Below, in pieces: positions 26,451-37,511 of a stretch of 64,000 nucleotides of DNA. Numbering within the stretch: the stretch's first letter is position 1; each line of letters opens with the position of its first letter. The position numbers and the translations under genes are program-made. This stretch comes from Rosa chinensis. Lineage: Eukaryota; Streptophyta; Magnoliopsida; Rosales; Rosaceae. The notes beneath the pieces were generated by a model, which was given only the letters and a program-made list of their open reading frames with translations, had not been told where the DNA came from and did not search any database. The stretch lies in the NCBI RefSeq assembly GCF_002994745.2, contig NC_037089.1, positions 78,144,347 through 78,208,346 of the forward strand, read 5' to 3'.

Positions 26451-26461
26451 GTTTAAATAAA
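26451..26461 (-). promoter_or_regulatory. TATA-like element of PMD passenger
   Basis: On the minus strand TTTATTTAAAC lies about 100 bases upstream of the ATG at 26355, a suitable place for a TATA box of the passenger. Inference from position only. Confidence 0.4.
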
Positions 26462-26617
26462 GGATTTTGTGAGGGAAACGATGAGACAGAAAGCGTTTCG
26501 CAAACGAAGGGACGCAACCTTCATTAATGACATCGTTTCAAGCGATCGGCACGTCTTTCCAAGTCCCCTTCAATCAGTTACGTCCCACCGGGCCTGATTT
26601 CGCGGCCTGTGGGGCAA

Positions 26618-27431
26618 TGTTTGAGCCCAAAAGTAATTTTGGCAAAATCCTTTAGTGGGTTCGAGCCAGCGGGCCGATACTTGCGGCCCAAAAATAAAAT
26701 TACTCGGGTTTGGGTTATAGCTTCGCCCATTCCGTGTTTCATAAGGAGACGAAACCTTATTGAAATCGAGTAGTAGAGATTGAACAGGAAACTTCAATTA
26801 AGAATCCTTCTAAGGCAAGGAGCAGTCGAAACCCTAGGGTATAAATACAGGGTTAAGCGGCGAAATCAAGGACCTCTCTCGAATCAATCAATCCCAGCGA
26901 TTACAAAGCCTCCCCGGAGCAAAACCTTCAACCTCGTTGAAACCCGGTGATCGCCCGCCAGTCCTAGTCTCCTCGCGAGCCGACTGTCAGCCTCACCAGA
27001 TCAACCCGGCGACCGTACTTCCAGTCCCAGTCTCCTCGAGAGCCGACTGCCAGTACTACTGCCACCTACACACCCAGCGAAGCAAGGGTAACGCCCTAGC
27101 AACCCAGCGAAGCTAAAGTCACACTTTAGCAAACCCGTGCTTCTCTCAACTTCCCAGTGATTGCTCTGCTTAGTCTACAATACTAAGTATCGATTCGGTG
27201 AACGCAAGAGACCACAACCAAAGTCCTTACCCAGTAAGGCAAAAAGTCATTTCCCGAAAGGCAAGAGAAGAACCCTGTGACGAGGTTGGTGCTCTCCTGG
27301 TCCACAGCGCTTGAAGAAGAAGTCAGGTCAAGGGACTACCCCAACGACTGCACCCCGCGGTGCTGGCACGCCTGCGCAACCACACCCTCAAAATAGACTG
27401 TTTGCACGCCAGCTGGTTTTGGAGCCAAACA
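26618..27431 (+). repeat. 3' LTR of Tat element
   Basis: This 814-bp LTR has the same ends as the left LTR and lacks the solo-LTR insertion, which fixes the insertion point. A short purine-rich stretch (GTGGGGCAA) just before it is the likely polypurine tract. Confidence 0.93.
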
Positions 27432-27436
27432 CTATT

Positions 27437-30128
27437 TATTGTCAATTTCTTAGATTCGATTAATGTTATGAGTTTGCATTATCATTGTGAAAGATAATTA
27501 TCAAAAATTTTAGCTAAATGACATCTTTGAATACAGATATGCCATCCAATACTGTATCAAGAAGAGCCAAGAGAATGTTGAGACAATGTGATCGCGCTGA
27601 AAATTATGCTTCAACCAATGTGTTCCTTACTAGCGATGAATCTCACCGAGTCACATCACGGAACTCAAAGAGGTGGAAAGCTGGTATTATACTATATATG
27701 AAGCGTCAGTTCACTGTTACACTGTTCACAAGAGGGGTTAGAAAAGTCGCTTCTGTCCTTACTGTTCGAGTGTGATATCGAGATGGTGGAAAAGTCGTTT
27801 TCACCCTTGGTCTTCTTGCATGATCTGGATAGAGGAAAAGCTTGGTATTACAGAATCGTCAAATTTGCAAGTCGGCAACACCAAAAAAATAAAAGCTTGG
27901 TAAGGTATTTATGGACGGGAAATGAAGGAAGAGAAGATGAACAAAGACGGGGGAGATCATGGTGATCGTAAAGTGGTCGGAAGGTATTTGTTTTGAATGA
28001 GTTTTTTGCCTTTTGTTTTCCTCACACATAAGAAAGACACATTACTGAGTTGTAAGGTAACCGGTTAAAGATTGTTGAAGTTTCGTTTATGGATTGTGGG
28101 TTTGATGTCCGATTGTTGTTGTTATGGGTGAATTTTTGTCTCTTGATAGCTGGGTGCTTTTGTCTATGACAGAATAGATTGGTTCTCTATGGTCGTCTTT
28201 GTTGAAAAAATGGATATGCAGTTGTTGATTAAAATGGTCTGTGACTGACAAAAATTGAGGATTTTTTTGATTCCTCATGTAGAAGCTTGGTAATTGTTGC
28301 TGCAGTTTTTTTGGTGTTGCGTTTATGTTTGTGACAGAATACATAGCTTCAGTCTGATGTGAGGCTAGCATAGGTTACCTATGGTTTTGTTTTTAAGCTA
28401 GATTTAGAGTAGTTATGAATGAGGTGATATAATTTGATTGTTTTACAGTTTGGTCGTGCTTCTGGAATCATACAGGTTAAGACATGTATTGTAGTTTTAG
28501 GGTAGGGGTTTCTAATTGTTATTCTTTTGTTGTTAACTAATGTTGAAATTGTGTTGTTGTTTTGTTTAGGTTTTCTTGATTCTATGTGAAAGGGTGTATG
28601 CGTGATTTGGGTGCCACTGTTCTTCTGTGTATCGTTGACAATCTGTTTAACATTGTATTCTTCTCTAGGTATGTATTGGTGATTAATGGTTTTGATATTG
28701 TTTGAATGAGTTGTGATTTATTTGCAGGTACGATTTTGTACATATCTGTCTTTTGCATTCTGATTGAGTGATATATCAAAATGTCAGTCACTGATTACAA
28801 TTGAATTTTGCATGAAATGATCTATTTTCAGTTTATAATTTAGAAGGAATTTACCAATTGGTTGTAAGTATCAATTTATGTATATTTTGTCAACAAATCA
28901 GTAACTCATGTGAAAGCAAACATATGTACTGAAAGATTTGAGGAGTATAAATGTGCCAGCTCTTTTTATATATCAGCTTTTGTAAAAATTGAAAACTGAT
29001 TAGTCAACCCTTAAGATTACTTTTATTTAGCTTAATTGACGTAGACTTATGCAGTGATTTGCAGGAAATGAATTGCTATGCAGTAAATGTTTGGATATTG
29101 ATTAATTTTGTTTATGAACATTCTTTTGTTTTGTTTGTTGTTCCAATTGAACTCTTTTTTTATGAAGTTGAGATTTTGATGATGATATTTGATTTCACAG
29201 AGTTCTGGAACAGTTTGCACTTAGATTTTTGTAATCTTTCAAATTCAGGTATGGTTGTATAAAAGACTGTATCTGATTTTGCGTGTCTGCTCTGTTTGTT
29301 TTCTGAAATTGAACATAACTTTATGTTTACTGGTTTATTTACATATTGGTTATCGATGTAGTTATGGCACTTGATATGCGGTCCAGAAGAGCAAAGAGAT
29401 TATTAGAAGAGCATGATGGTGAGAATTGTAATGGTGAAGAAGAAGTGCAAGCAATGGACAATTGTCACAGACTTTGTCCGCTGATAGCTGAAACTGGAAA
29501 TATTGGTTTTGCTATGCAAGCAATGCATCAGAGTAAATCAATGAAATCAAGAAATGGTAAGTAGATATTAAAAGTGAATGTATTTTAGTAGTAATGAATT
29601 CAAGCTGAATAACGTTGTTTGGATATTATTTACAGTGGCTCAGTCTCTGGTGGCAGAGAAGAATTATACTTCTGAACATTTGAGGAAACGATTTCGAAGT
29701 ACTCAGCGAAATGGTGCTCTGATGCTCACTGAAAAGTCAGCAAATAATACAAATTTGGATGTTGATAATACAGGTTAAGAGACAAGTTCTACAAGAAATT
29801 TCATTGTTTTAGATTTTAGACTATGTACATAAGCTTTGTTAATTCATTTTGGCATTAATATCACCTCAGATTTTCTACATCAATTTTAGTAGGAAGAAAA
29901 AGAAAAAAGAAAAAAAAAAAATTCATGCCTGCAATACACGGACATTACTCACAACCGCTACTACTACATCTCATATCAACCATTTTACCCTGCGGTCACT
30001 AACATCCAGAGAAACCTCAAGCAACATCAAAAATTTCACTCAATCCTGTATTACCATTTTAACACGTCAAATTGTCAACCAAAACGATTCGACTTTCAGT
30101 TTCAACATGAATGGATATGGACAACAAA
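27437..30128 (+). other. Right part of split Helitron with exon-like segments
   Basis: AT-rich sequence with three exon-like islands. 27540-27705 encodes ...SRRAKRMLRQCD... ending at a GT donor. 29363-29560 encodes ...SRRAKRLLEEHDG... ending in GTAAGT. 29637-29777 follows an ACAG acceptor and encodes ...RKRFRSTQRNGALMLTEKS... The repeated basic motif suggests exon duplication within one gene. I do not recognise the family; no helicase or Rep motif is visible. Confidence 0.4.
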
Positions 30129-30160
30129 CCCCGCAGCATAGCGGGGGCAAAAATTGCTAG
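30129..30160 (+). mobile_element. Helitron 3' terminus, plus orientation
   Basis: A CCCCGC...GCGGGG hairpin at 30129-30147 is followed by CTAG at 30157-30160 and T. The layout matches 10120-10148. It closes the segment that the Tat element interrupts. Confidence 0.7.
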
Positions 30161-30915
30161 TCATCTTCTACTTTGAACTTTATTTGGCTTGGCTATGAAT
30201 AGTAACAACTATGAACAGTGAAACGTCTTATGAACAGTTAACTGACGTTTTATATATAGTAAATTTCTCATCACTTCAATAGTGCGTAATCCACTAAGGC
30301 TATGTTTGTTTCATGGAATTGGATGAGATTAGACATCCTTATCAGCTTGTGTTACACTAATCCCATGTTTGGCAACAACAAGGACTGTTTTAAATGAGAC
30401 TCTAGAGTCTCAAATTCTCATAAACACCTTCTATCATAAACCCCCCAAAAACCATGGGATTATGGAGGCTCTCTTTTTCACCTTCTACTGAAAATTCTTG
30501 TTCTGCTCTCCTTCTCAGCAAGTTTCACCAACTCTGAGATTAAACACAAGCACACCTCATTCTATCCCCAATTGAACCCAGAATCACTGCCACAGAAGGT
30601 TGTAGCGATGGTGGCCGAATACCCAGAAATCAAATCTTCCAAACTTTTATCAAATTCAAAAACCATGTATACTAGCATGTAGAACACGAAGAGCAGATCA
30701 ACTTTCATACCTTATGCACCTCAAAACATTGCCGGAGCTGCCGGAATCTGTACAGAAACTGCAGGGAACCCAAGATTTTTGAGGTCCGATTCTCTTTCCA
30801 CAACCAGCAACCAGACCAGCTGAGGAAAGAGAAATGTCGGCGACGACGAGAAGGATCAAACCCAGCTGGTGCGCCTGCCGGAGGTGGCCTGATGGCAGAG
30901 TTCCGATTTGTACAA
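30161..30915. other. Mixed repeat-like sequence, possible Harbinger end
   Basis: On the minus strand near 30270 is an AT-rich start plus ...CTGTTCATAAG..., similar to the sequence just after 10148, possibly another Helitron 5' end. At 30297 a GGCTATGTTTG terminus preceded by TAA resembles PIF/Harbinger ends (TSD TWA), but no matching right end was found. No coding signal is convincing. Confidence 0.3.
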
Positions 30916-31377
30916 ATATAATATTCAAAATATATTATGTACTGAAGTTCTCTAATTCAAGCATCTAATGTACCAAAAGAGCTAGCATTTGTCAATCATC
31001 CATACATTCAAGTATCTATACAATGAAACAAAAAAAGAAGAAAGCAGCTTGATGACTGCTGCATTTTAACTAACAATGATAAACAACAAGAGTAGATACA
31101 ATATATACTTGTTCCAAAAATATGCACATATGCAGCTGCTACATATATGGCTCCTACATAAATCGGTCACTGCTTTCCAATTGCTCAGTCCACTCCTACA
31201 TATATGGCTCCTGCACGGAAACAAGAGCAAGCTCTTCAATTAAATGACCTGCCTCGTTTACTTCTCATAATCTTGTGCAGTGACATGAAAGACAAACTCA
31301 AAACATACTCTATTGTGCTTTCAATAAAATGTTAATGTAGGAGTATAAATGCTAAATCAATTGTTCTCCCTGTTTCA

Positions 31378-31450
31378 AAAATCTACCTCATCCATCTTGT
31401 ACTAAAATCCCATCCAATCTCGGCAGTTGAAGCCATTTTACGGTAAAATG
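31378..31450 (-). pseudogene. Trehalase exon fragment
   Basis: The minus strand encodes a peptide ending STAEIGWDFSTRWM, matching the strongly conserved trehalase (glycoside hydrolase 37) block, and then stops at a splice-donor-like AG|GTAGAT. Trehalase hydrolyses trehalose to glucose. Only this exon is present. A homologous piece is at 60850-60925 in the second CACTA element, so the capture predates the split of the two copies. Confidence 0.6.
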
Positions 31451-32831
31451 TTGTTTCTCGGAAACACTCTCGATCATAGAAGCAAGTTCCTTGTCCTAAC
31501 AAGCATAATATGTTAACAAGATTAGTCAGTCACTCTGTTTCCCCAACCATTGATTGATTGAAAAAAAAAAAACCAATGATCATTAAGCTGCAGAGGACAC
31601 ACAGTGGTTGAAGAATCAGGCCTGGGTTGGTTTCACATTGCATAATATCTACTTAAAGTGTGATTACAAATCCTGAATAACTACCATATGAGTACCTACA
31701 TAACAGAACAACGGCGAAAACTAGCAACATTCAAAACCAAATACAGATAATAAACTAAAGCAGGATAGATATGCATTACTGTAAACACCAAATGAATGAA
31801 AACAAGAGAATGTGAAACTTCCAAAGTATAAAGTTTCTGTCAATACCTGAATTCCAGAATTCGTGTTCTTTGATCATACAGGTAGAGCTTTTCTAGCGAA
31901 CTCCAAATCTTCTATCATACATTTTTTACTTCCTAGCAATCCCCAGCAACATAAAATTAAAGAACCAGTTCATATATTTTTGTACAAGGAACAAAATCCC
32001 TTCAATTCCTAAATTCTGAGCATTAATTCCTAGTATTGCCTATCCCCTACCCAGCCAGAAGAGACAAAAACCACCATGCATATGTAGATGAATCATTATA
32101 AGGTAAGCCACAACTTAAATACATATGAGAATCCTAAAAATGAAAACCTAACAAAACTGCAATTTATTATTAAATAAAGTGATTGACTGTAATTGGAAAC
32201 TAAAGGTTTATTCCTCAAGCACTATGCCACTACACAAGATAAATAATAATCAATAGCCTAACTAAATGGGAATTCTGGGAATTCCAAACCTAAGTTAACA
32301 AACTTGTGAAAACCCAATATCATCGCTAACGAGAATATCATATTGCAAAAACTAGCACAATTTATTGAAATGATAATTGAAAGTGTAGAGATAGAGACAT
32401 GAAACTACAACAGAAGGACTACTTGACTAAACAAGGGAAAATCTATCCTCAATTCAATTTTTATTTCTTCAATAGAAGGATGTTTACACTGTCCCCATCT
32501 ATGGAATAACATTTGTACATGACATTAAACAGTAAAACTCCCCCTCAGGCAGTAGTATTTACCTGCTTATTGTAAAAAATAAGGAGAACTGCAACTTTAA
32601 ACTCTTTCTCCTGCCAAAGGGTCAAGAACAGTAAGTTCAACAACACATAAATTTGCATAGATAAAACAAACAAAATAAAGATGTAAAATCTCAAGTACAT
32701 GAAAGACAACAAATCGGGAATGCATGTGATGTTAAATAAAAGCAAAAGCATAAGGACAAGAAAAGAGGTCCACTCAACCTTTAAACTTAAACAATATTCA
32801 ATTTGGAAAACAAGATGCAGTAAAAATGTAA

Positions 32832-32834
<3 letters not shown>

Positions 32835-32868
<34 letters not shown>
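32835..32868. repeat. (GA)n microsatellite
   Basis: About seventeen GA units lie within CACTA copy 1. Confidence 0.95.
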
Positions 32869-32870
<2 letters not shown>

Positions 32871-33467
32871 CCAATCAAGAATGTGATCGACAACAACTCA
32901 TATTACAAAGAATTTATTATCACGATTATCCGAAGTCCCAATAGACCTATTTCTCTCTCCAACATAATATCCCTCGCATCAAATTTCATTAAGAATGTTG
33001 CAGGCAACATCTCATATTACAATGTTGCAGGCTAGATATATATCAGTCAGATGCAAACCACAATAACAAATACAGATTTGTTACCATAGGGTTATAATAA
33101 GAAAGCTATTAAAAATTTATGGTCATAACGCAATATAAGGATGTCTCAAAACTAAGTAAAGTGTTGTGGACACTGCTTATCCACAGGAAATACAAACAAA
33201 TAATGAAAGAACAGTAAGGATTCAACTTCAACATCGTCATTTCCTCACATGGGATTGGCATGTTACCTAAAACATGATGGAAAACAATGAATTCGCAATG
33301 GATAGCAGGGACAATTTATGAACAAAGAATGAAAGAACAGTAAGGTTCCAAGCATGATTACAATGCCCCATTCTTTTCTTACTTCCACTGGAATTAAAAA
33401 CTTTATAGATAGATATCTTGCATTACCTTATATAGAGCAAACCGTGATTTATCCTCATTTAGGTATA

Positions 33468-33575
33468 TGTGAGAGAGTCTTGTCACCAGGCCCATGAGTC
33501 TTAAGCCATTCTGCTGCAATTACATCGTTTCCTAGAGCATCTTTGGCAACTTGACCACCACTTCCTGCACCAGAG
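33468..33575 (-). pseudogene. petC: petC (Rieske Fe-S protein) exon fragment
   Basis: The minus-strand frame encodes [20 protein letters not shown] followed by DKTLT, which is the hinge and start of the soluble domain of the chloroplast cytochrome b6f Rieske protein. The [2Fe-2S] ligands (CTHLGC and CPCHGS in the family) lie further downstream in the protein and are absent here. A stop follows soon after. It is a captured piece, not a gene, and CACTA copy 2 does not show it. Confidence 0.8.
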
Positions 33576-33861
33576 CTATAATTGTTCTCCAATTAAGAGT
33601 AAAATAAATATGTCAAAGAGATAATGATTTCTAATTCGCTTTCGTCTAAGCATAATTTTAGCCAAAGGACTTGTTGTATGCAAAAATTTATAATAGATTA
33701 GGGTTGTTCGAGAGACCTACTTCTTGTGCCTCTATACAAAAGGCGAGTTCTTCGCATCCTCCTTTGCAAAATTAGAACCCCGAAACAAATCAAATCAAAA
33801 CCCTAGCTCACTGAAAGGGACTCATACTCACAGAATGAGAAAGAGAAATGGAGTGGAGTAA

Positions 33862-33983
33862 CCAGTGAGACAGAGAGAGAACTTAGTGATGAGAATCCCG
33901 GTGATAGCGAAGACGACGAGGAAAGGCCAATTCCAATTCCACTCGCGCTTGAAGAACACAAGCCAAGCATTGAACTTTCTCAT
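33862..33983 (-). pseudogene. Mitochondrial ATP synthase 6-kDa subunit fragment
   Basis: From the minus-strand ATG at 33983 the frame begins MRKFNAWLVFFKREWNWNWP and continues with an ITGILITKFSL block. This resembles the small plant mitochondrial ATP synthase 6-kDa subunit (an N-terminal FF.REW.RNWPFLVGFAITG pattern). The C-terminal part is lost. The petC piece lies about 290 bases downstream on the same strand, so a chimeric transcript is possible. Confidence 0.6.
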
Positions 33984-35224
33984 CTTCAATGACTTCTTCT
34001 TCTTCCTTTCTTACCAACCATCTCAAAAAGAGGAAGTCTCAGCTAAGAGAATGACTTGAAATTGGGGCCAAGGTAAAAAAAGATGGGCGAATTGGGAGGA
34101 TAAGAGAGTGAAACCTTACCAGAGAACCTTGCCGCAGTTATGGCGCCGGAGGGGTCGAGATTGGCCTTTTGGTTGGTATCGAATAGGAGAGATCTAACCC
34201 AGCATTGGTGGACAACGTAGCCACTGGTGGAGGTGGCTAGGTTTTGGGCCACGAAATCGAAAAACCCTAGGGTGACGCAGATCCCCACAAGAGAAAATTG
34301 AAATAGGAAGGTGAAGATTTGGTGCTGTGCGGTCTCAGAGACAAAGAAAGACGACCTAGAAAAGGCTAACAGCAGCCAAGGAATGCCATTTTGGTAGCAA
34401 AATACGGTGAACTGGAGATGGTAGAGTTGAATTGAAGTTTGGGATTCAAATCGGGGAAGCAATTGAATGAGATGAAGATAAGGAGATTTGGAATTTGAGG
34501 GTTTTGGATGAGATGATTAAGAGATAGCTCTGAGCTTTTGGCTCAGAGGAGAGAGGTTTCGTGTTTTGTGAGAAAAGAGAGAGACAATAGGTTTTGTGAG
34601 GATGAAGGTTTCGACACATTCAACAAGGGCTGGCAACTCTTTTATTTTTATTTTTTATAAGTCTGATACACAACAGATAGATAAAATTATGTTGTATGAA
34701 TGTATACATACAAAAATTATAGGGAGGGAGTTTTTGCTGCCTGACTAGGTCTGGTGGGAGAGGTCAAATAAATTTGAGCCAAAATGAAAATTTTGCCGCC
34801 TATGTTCCTCGTTCAGACAACAGAATGATTACAATATGTTGTACAATTTCTGCAGCATGCACTAAGTGTATCAAGTAGAAGACATTCAAGCGAGCTTCCT
34901 CAAAATATGGCACCCAGTTTTTAATCATACAACGGAAATAGCTAAACCGTTGTACCTAGTAACCAAAATTTTAGTGTTTCAAGAGGCAACCAAGACTCAA
35001 GAGTGGAGGGAAATCTGCCGCTAAATTTTTTAAGACTCAGACAACGGACATTGCTTAATTGTGTTGTGCAATGTAGTTCTGAGAAAAAAGTTATCACTTT
35101 ATTAACATTCACACAACAGAACATCACTAATACTGTTGTACAATAGAGTTCACTTAAACACACAACAGTCAATTTCTGTTCCGTTATCTGATTGATGTTG
35201 TGTGATTAACTTTTTGTAGTAGTG

Positions 35225-35627
35225 AAAATACTTTTTATAAGATTGATATTCATTGCTGACCTCTCATTTTTTTGTCACTATGCAATTTTCAATCAGGATC
35301 AATATGTAAGAGATAATTAAATCAAAACTGTTTGGTCATCTCAACTGTATGGACAATTATGAAAGCAGACAAAAAAACAGAAATGAGAAATGAGAAATGA
35401 TAATAATTAAGTGCCTAAATGATTCGGCCTTTGGATGATTTTTTCACATGAATGATTCGGTTCAAGGGTCTAAATAACGAATACAATCATCGAATTAAAG
35501 AAATGTCCACCAAGTCAACATATGTTTCCTGTAACTGTAATACCACGTTTCCAAACTATATTAGTAGCCAGTACTGTATATTAAACTAACAATTAAACTG
35601 AAAAGTCAGATTATGCATATAAATTAC
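35225..35627 (-). other. Remaining intron of O-methyltransferase pseudogene 1
   Basis: Minus-strand sequence starts with a GT donor at 35627 after the ...IFMK codons, where plant class II O-methyltransferases carry a conserved intron. It runs into the CACTA terminus at 35224. No second exon was found beyond. Confidence 0.5.
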
Positions 35628-36410
35628 CTTCATGAAAATAGCATCACCATAGGGAATCGCGTTAAACATGTCACCACCCAATTGTGTCACCCCAGGATGT
35701 GGTATCAAAGTTGATACCTAGCCTCTTATATGTGGATGTGACTTCACAATCTTAGCCACAGCCGTGCCTACACCCCCTCCAACATCAACAATCGATCCCA
35801 CTCCATTAAACCCATTTCTATAATTTGACTGCCTTCATGACAGTCCTAGATGTACATGCCATTGCCTCATTGAAGCAACTTCTCATATCATCAGATCTCT
35901 CGTCATATAAGCTAAACCCATGTGCCTTTTCAAAGCCAGATCCACCGTCTGTTATGCATTTGCTTAGGCATTGCCATGGGGTCAAGTGATTAGGAAAAGT
36001 GGCCATAAGCACTAGCGGGGCAAGGTTTTGGTCCTCACTGCGGAGAAGCCACTTAGATGAATAAGGTAGGCCGTAGAGGGTATCTCCGCTTATGGGATCA
36101 GTGGTCGCCTCGAAGACATTTTTCTAGACGAGAAATCACATGAGGCTCGAGAGGTAATTGATGTCTGTGGACGGCGAGGCAATTCGTGCTGTGATTTGAT
36201 CGATGCACAGTTAGGGGTTGGCCGTGAGAGTTTATGATGTCTGCAATGCCAAGTTCCACAGCGCATTTCAAGGCCATGCTTTCGACAAAGTTGTACGTGT
36301 AGTGCAAAATATTAGCTTGGCCTTGCAGCAGCATGGCTTCCTCTTCTTCTTCTTTCAGTTTTGGCATTGTTGCCATAATATCTTTTTCTTTAATTTCCGG
36401 CAGCACAACA
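35628..36410 (-). pseudogene. O-methyltransferase pseudogene 1, exon 1
   Basis: N-terminal dimerisation domain (…FVESMALKCAVELGIADIINS) at about 36190-36330, then WQCLSKCI and AHGFSLYDE blocks, and the SAM-binding motif [15 protein letters not shown] at about 35750-35800. The family is plant COMT-type (norcoclaurine 6-OMT / 4-hydroxychalcone OMT-like), transferring methyl from SAM to phenolic or alkaloid hydroxyls. There is a frameshift near 36150-36200 plus internal stops. The exon ends at the conserved intron donor and the catalytic-His exon is missing. It is on the same strand as the second copy at 39.2-41.15 kb. Confidence 0.88.
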
Positions 36411-37492
36411 TACTCAAAAAACCTTTCTTTGTTTATATGCAGCTAGAAGACAAACGTGAAAAAAAATTTCGTGGTGTTTTATTTAGTTTGGTTTATTACG
36501 AAAGTGTTATGACAAATATGGTTTGGTGTTTTGAGTTTAATCATGTGGACCATATGATGTGTTTTGAGTTTTGACATACAAGGAAAATGAAGGAGAAGAT
36601 ATTTGTCAACTAACTTTGTTGTAATCTTTGTGTTTGAATGAGTCAATGATCATGGGAGATATTGTATTGGAGTACTGATCCAATATTTGTCAGTTTATTA
36701 ATTTGGTTGTTTTTATCCTATGTTTTCTGTGAGTCATAGTCCCTCCGACTCTTTCCTTGTCTTGCTAGCTGTAGCTTTGGATTCCTTATAAATAATGACT
36801 GAAGAATTGGACAGGTCCTCTTAGCCTGGTCATCCATATATTCACCTATATATGTACTAGTCGGTTACCATTTTGAATTATGAAAATACAACTTTATTTT
36901 GTTTCTGCGCTCTATTTTCCCAGCTTTCTTCTTTATCGTCTTGCATTTCTGGGTCTAGACCCTTAATAGATTACATCTGACAATCCTACATACACAGGTA
37001 GGCTAAGTAAGCTAATGTACAGAATTGTGACACTTGCAGATATCTGCATAATCTGCATTACATCTGGATTCTTGTTAACAACTCTAACCGATGTTCATTT
37101 TCTTCTGTTCATGTTTTTAGCGTTTAAATTGTTAATAATAGAGATTTTGACAAAAAAGAAAATTGTTAATAATAGAATTTTCTGTTAATAGATCGGATTT
37201 GTTTTTACCTAATTAATTTGAAGGATTGCATGTACCATTCCATTTCGAATTTATATGCATTTACCTAATTATGCATATAAATTCCCTTAATTTTAGGCCT
37301 CCACTCGTAAATTATATTTTTAAAGAGCAGATCACTTAGGTGTTTGTTATTATAATAATAATAAGTTAATAACTAAATAACGTGTTCATTAATTTATTTG
37401 TTGGATTCCAGTTAACTAACCTTAAAAAATTCTCAATTTTGACTTGTAAACATTAGACAGCTGAATGCGTAAATAAATCTAGCACAATCAGT
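36411..37492. other. Non-coding, nothing recognised
   Basis: This is the upstream flank of OMT pseudogene 1 on its own strand. It is AT-rich and no gene signal is certain. Confidence 0.5.
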
Positions 37493-37511
37493 TTTGTACT
37501 ATTTTTTGGTT

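Larger units (their letters stand above)
13981..27431 (+). mobile_element. Ty3/Gypsy Tat-type LTR retrotransposon with antisense passenger
   Basis: The element is flanked by the duplication CTATT (13976-13980, 27432-27436), starts TG and ends CA, and has two 814-bp LTRs (the left one without its insertion). Internal order is PBS, gag ORFs, aspartic protease, RT, RNase H, then an antisense plant-mobile-domain gene up to the right LTR. No integrase or second Tat-type RNase H is visible, so the copy is non-autonomous as well as mutated. I noted roughly 18-20 differences between the LTRs, suggesting an age of about a million years at usual plant rates (rough estimate). It sits inside the Helitron that ends at 30160. 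Confidence 0.92.
30916..35224. mobile_element. CACTA-type element copy 1, gene-fragment carrier
   Basis: The right end is a canonical CACTA terminal inverted repeat (TTTTTGTAGTAGTG at 35211-35224), with sub-terminal CAACAG/CTGTTGT repeats inside (34910-35200). Blocks at 30920-31020, 31370-31450 and 31960-32095 match blocks in the second element starting at 60121. The left CACTA end is missing; similarity starts near 30916. No transposase is seen. It holds minus-strand pieces of trehalase, petC and a mitochondrial ATP synthase small subunit, so it acts as a Pack-type carrier. Confidence 0.7.

Noticed and set aside
30297..30915. Complete PIF/Harbinger element
   Set aside because: Only one candidate end (TAA GGCTATGTTTG) was found; no matching inverted end.
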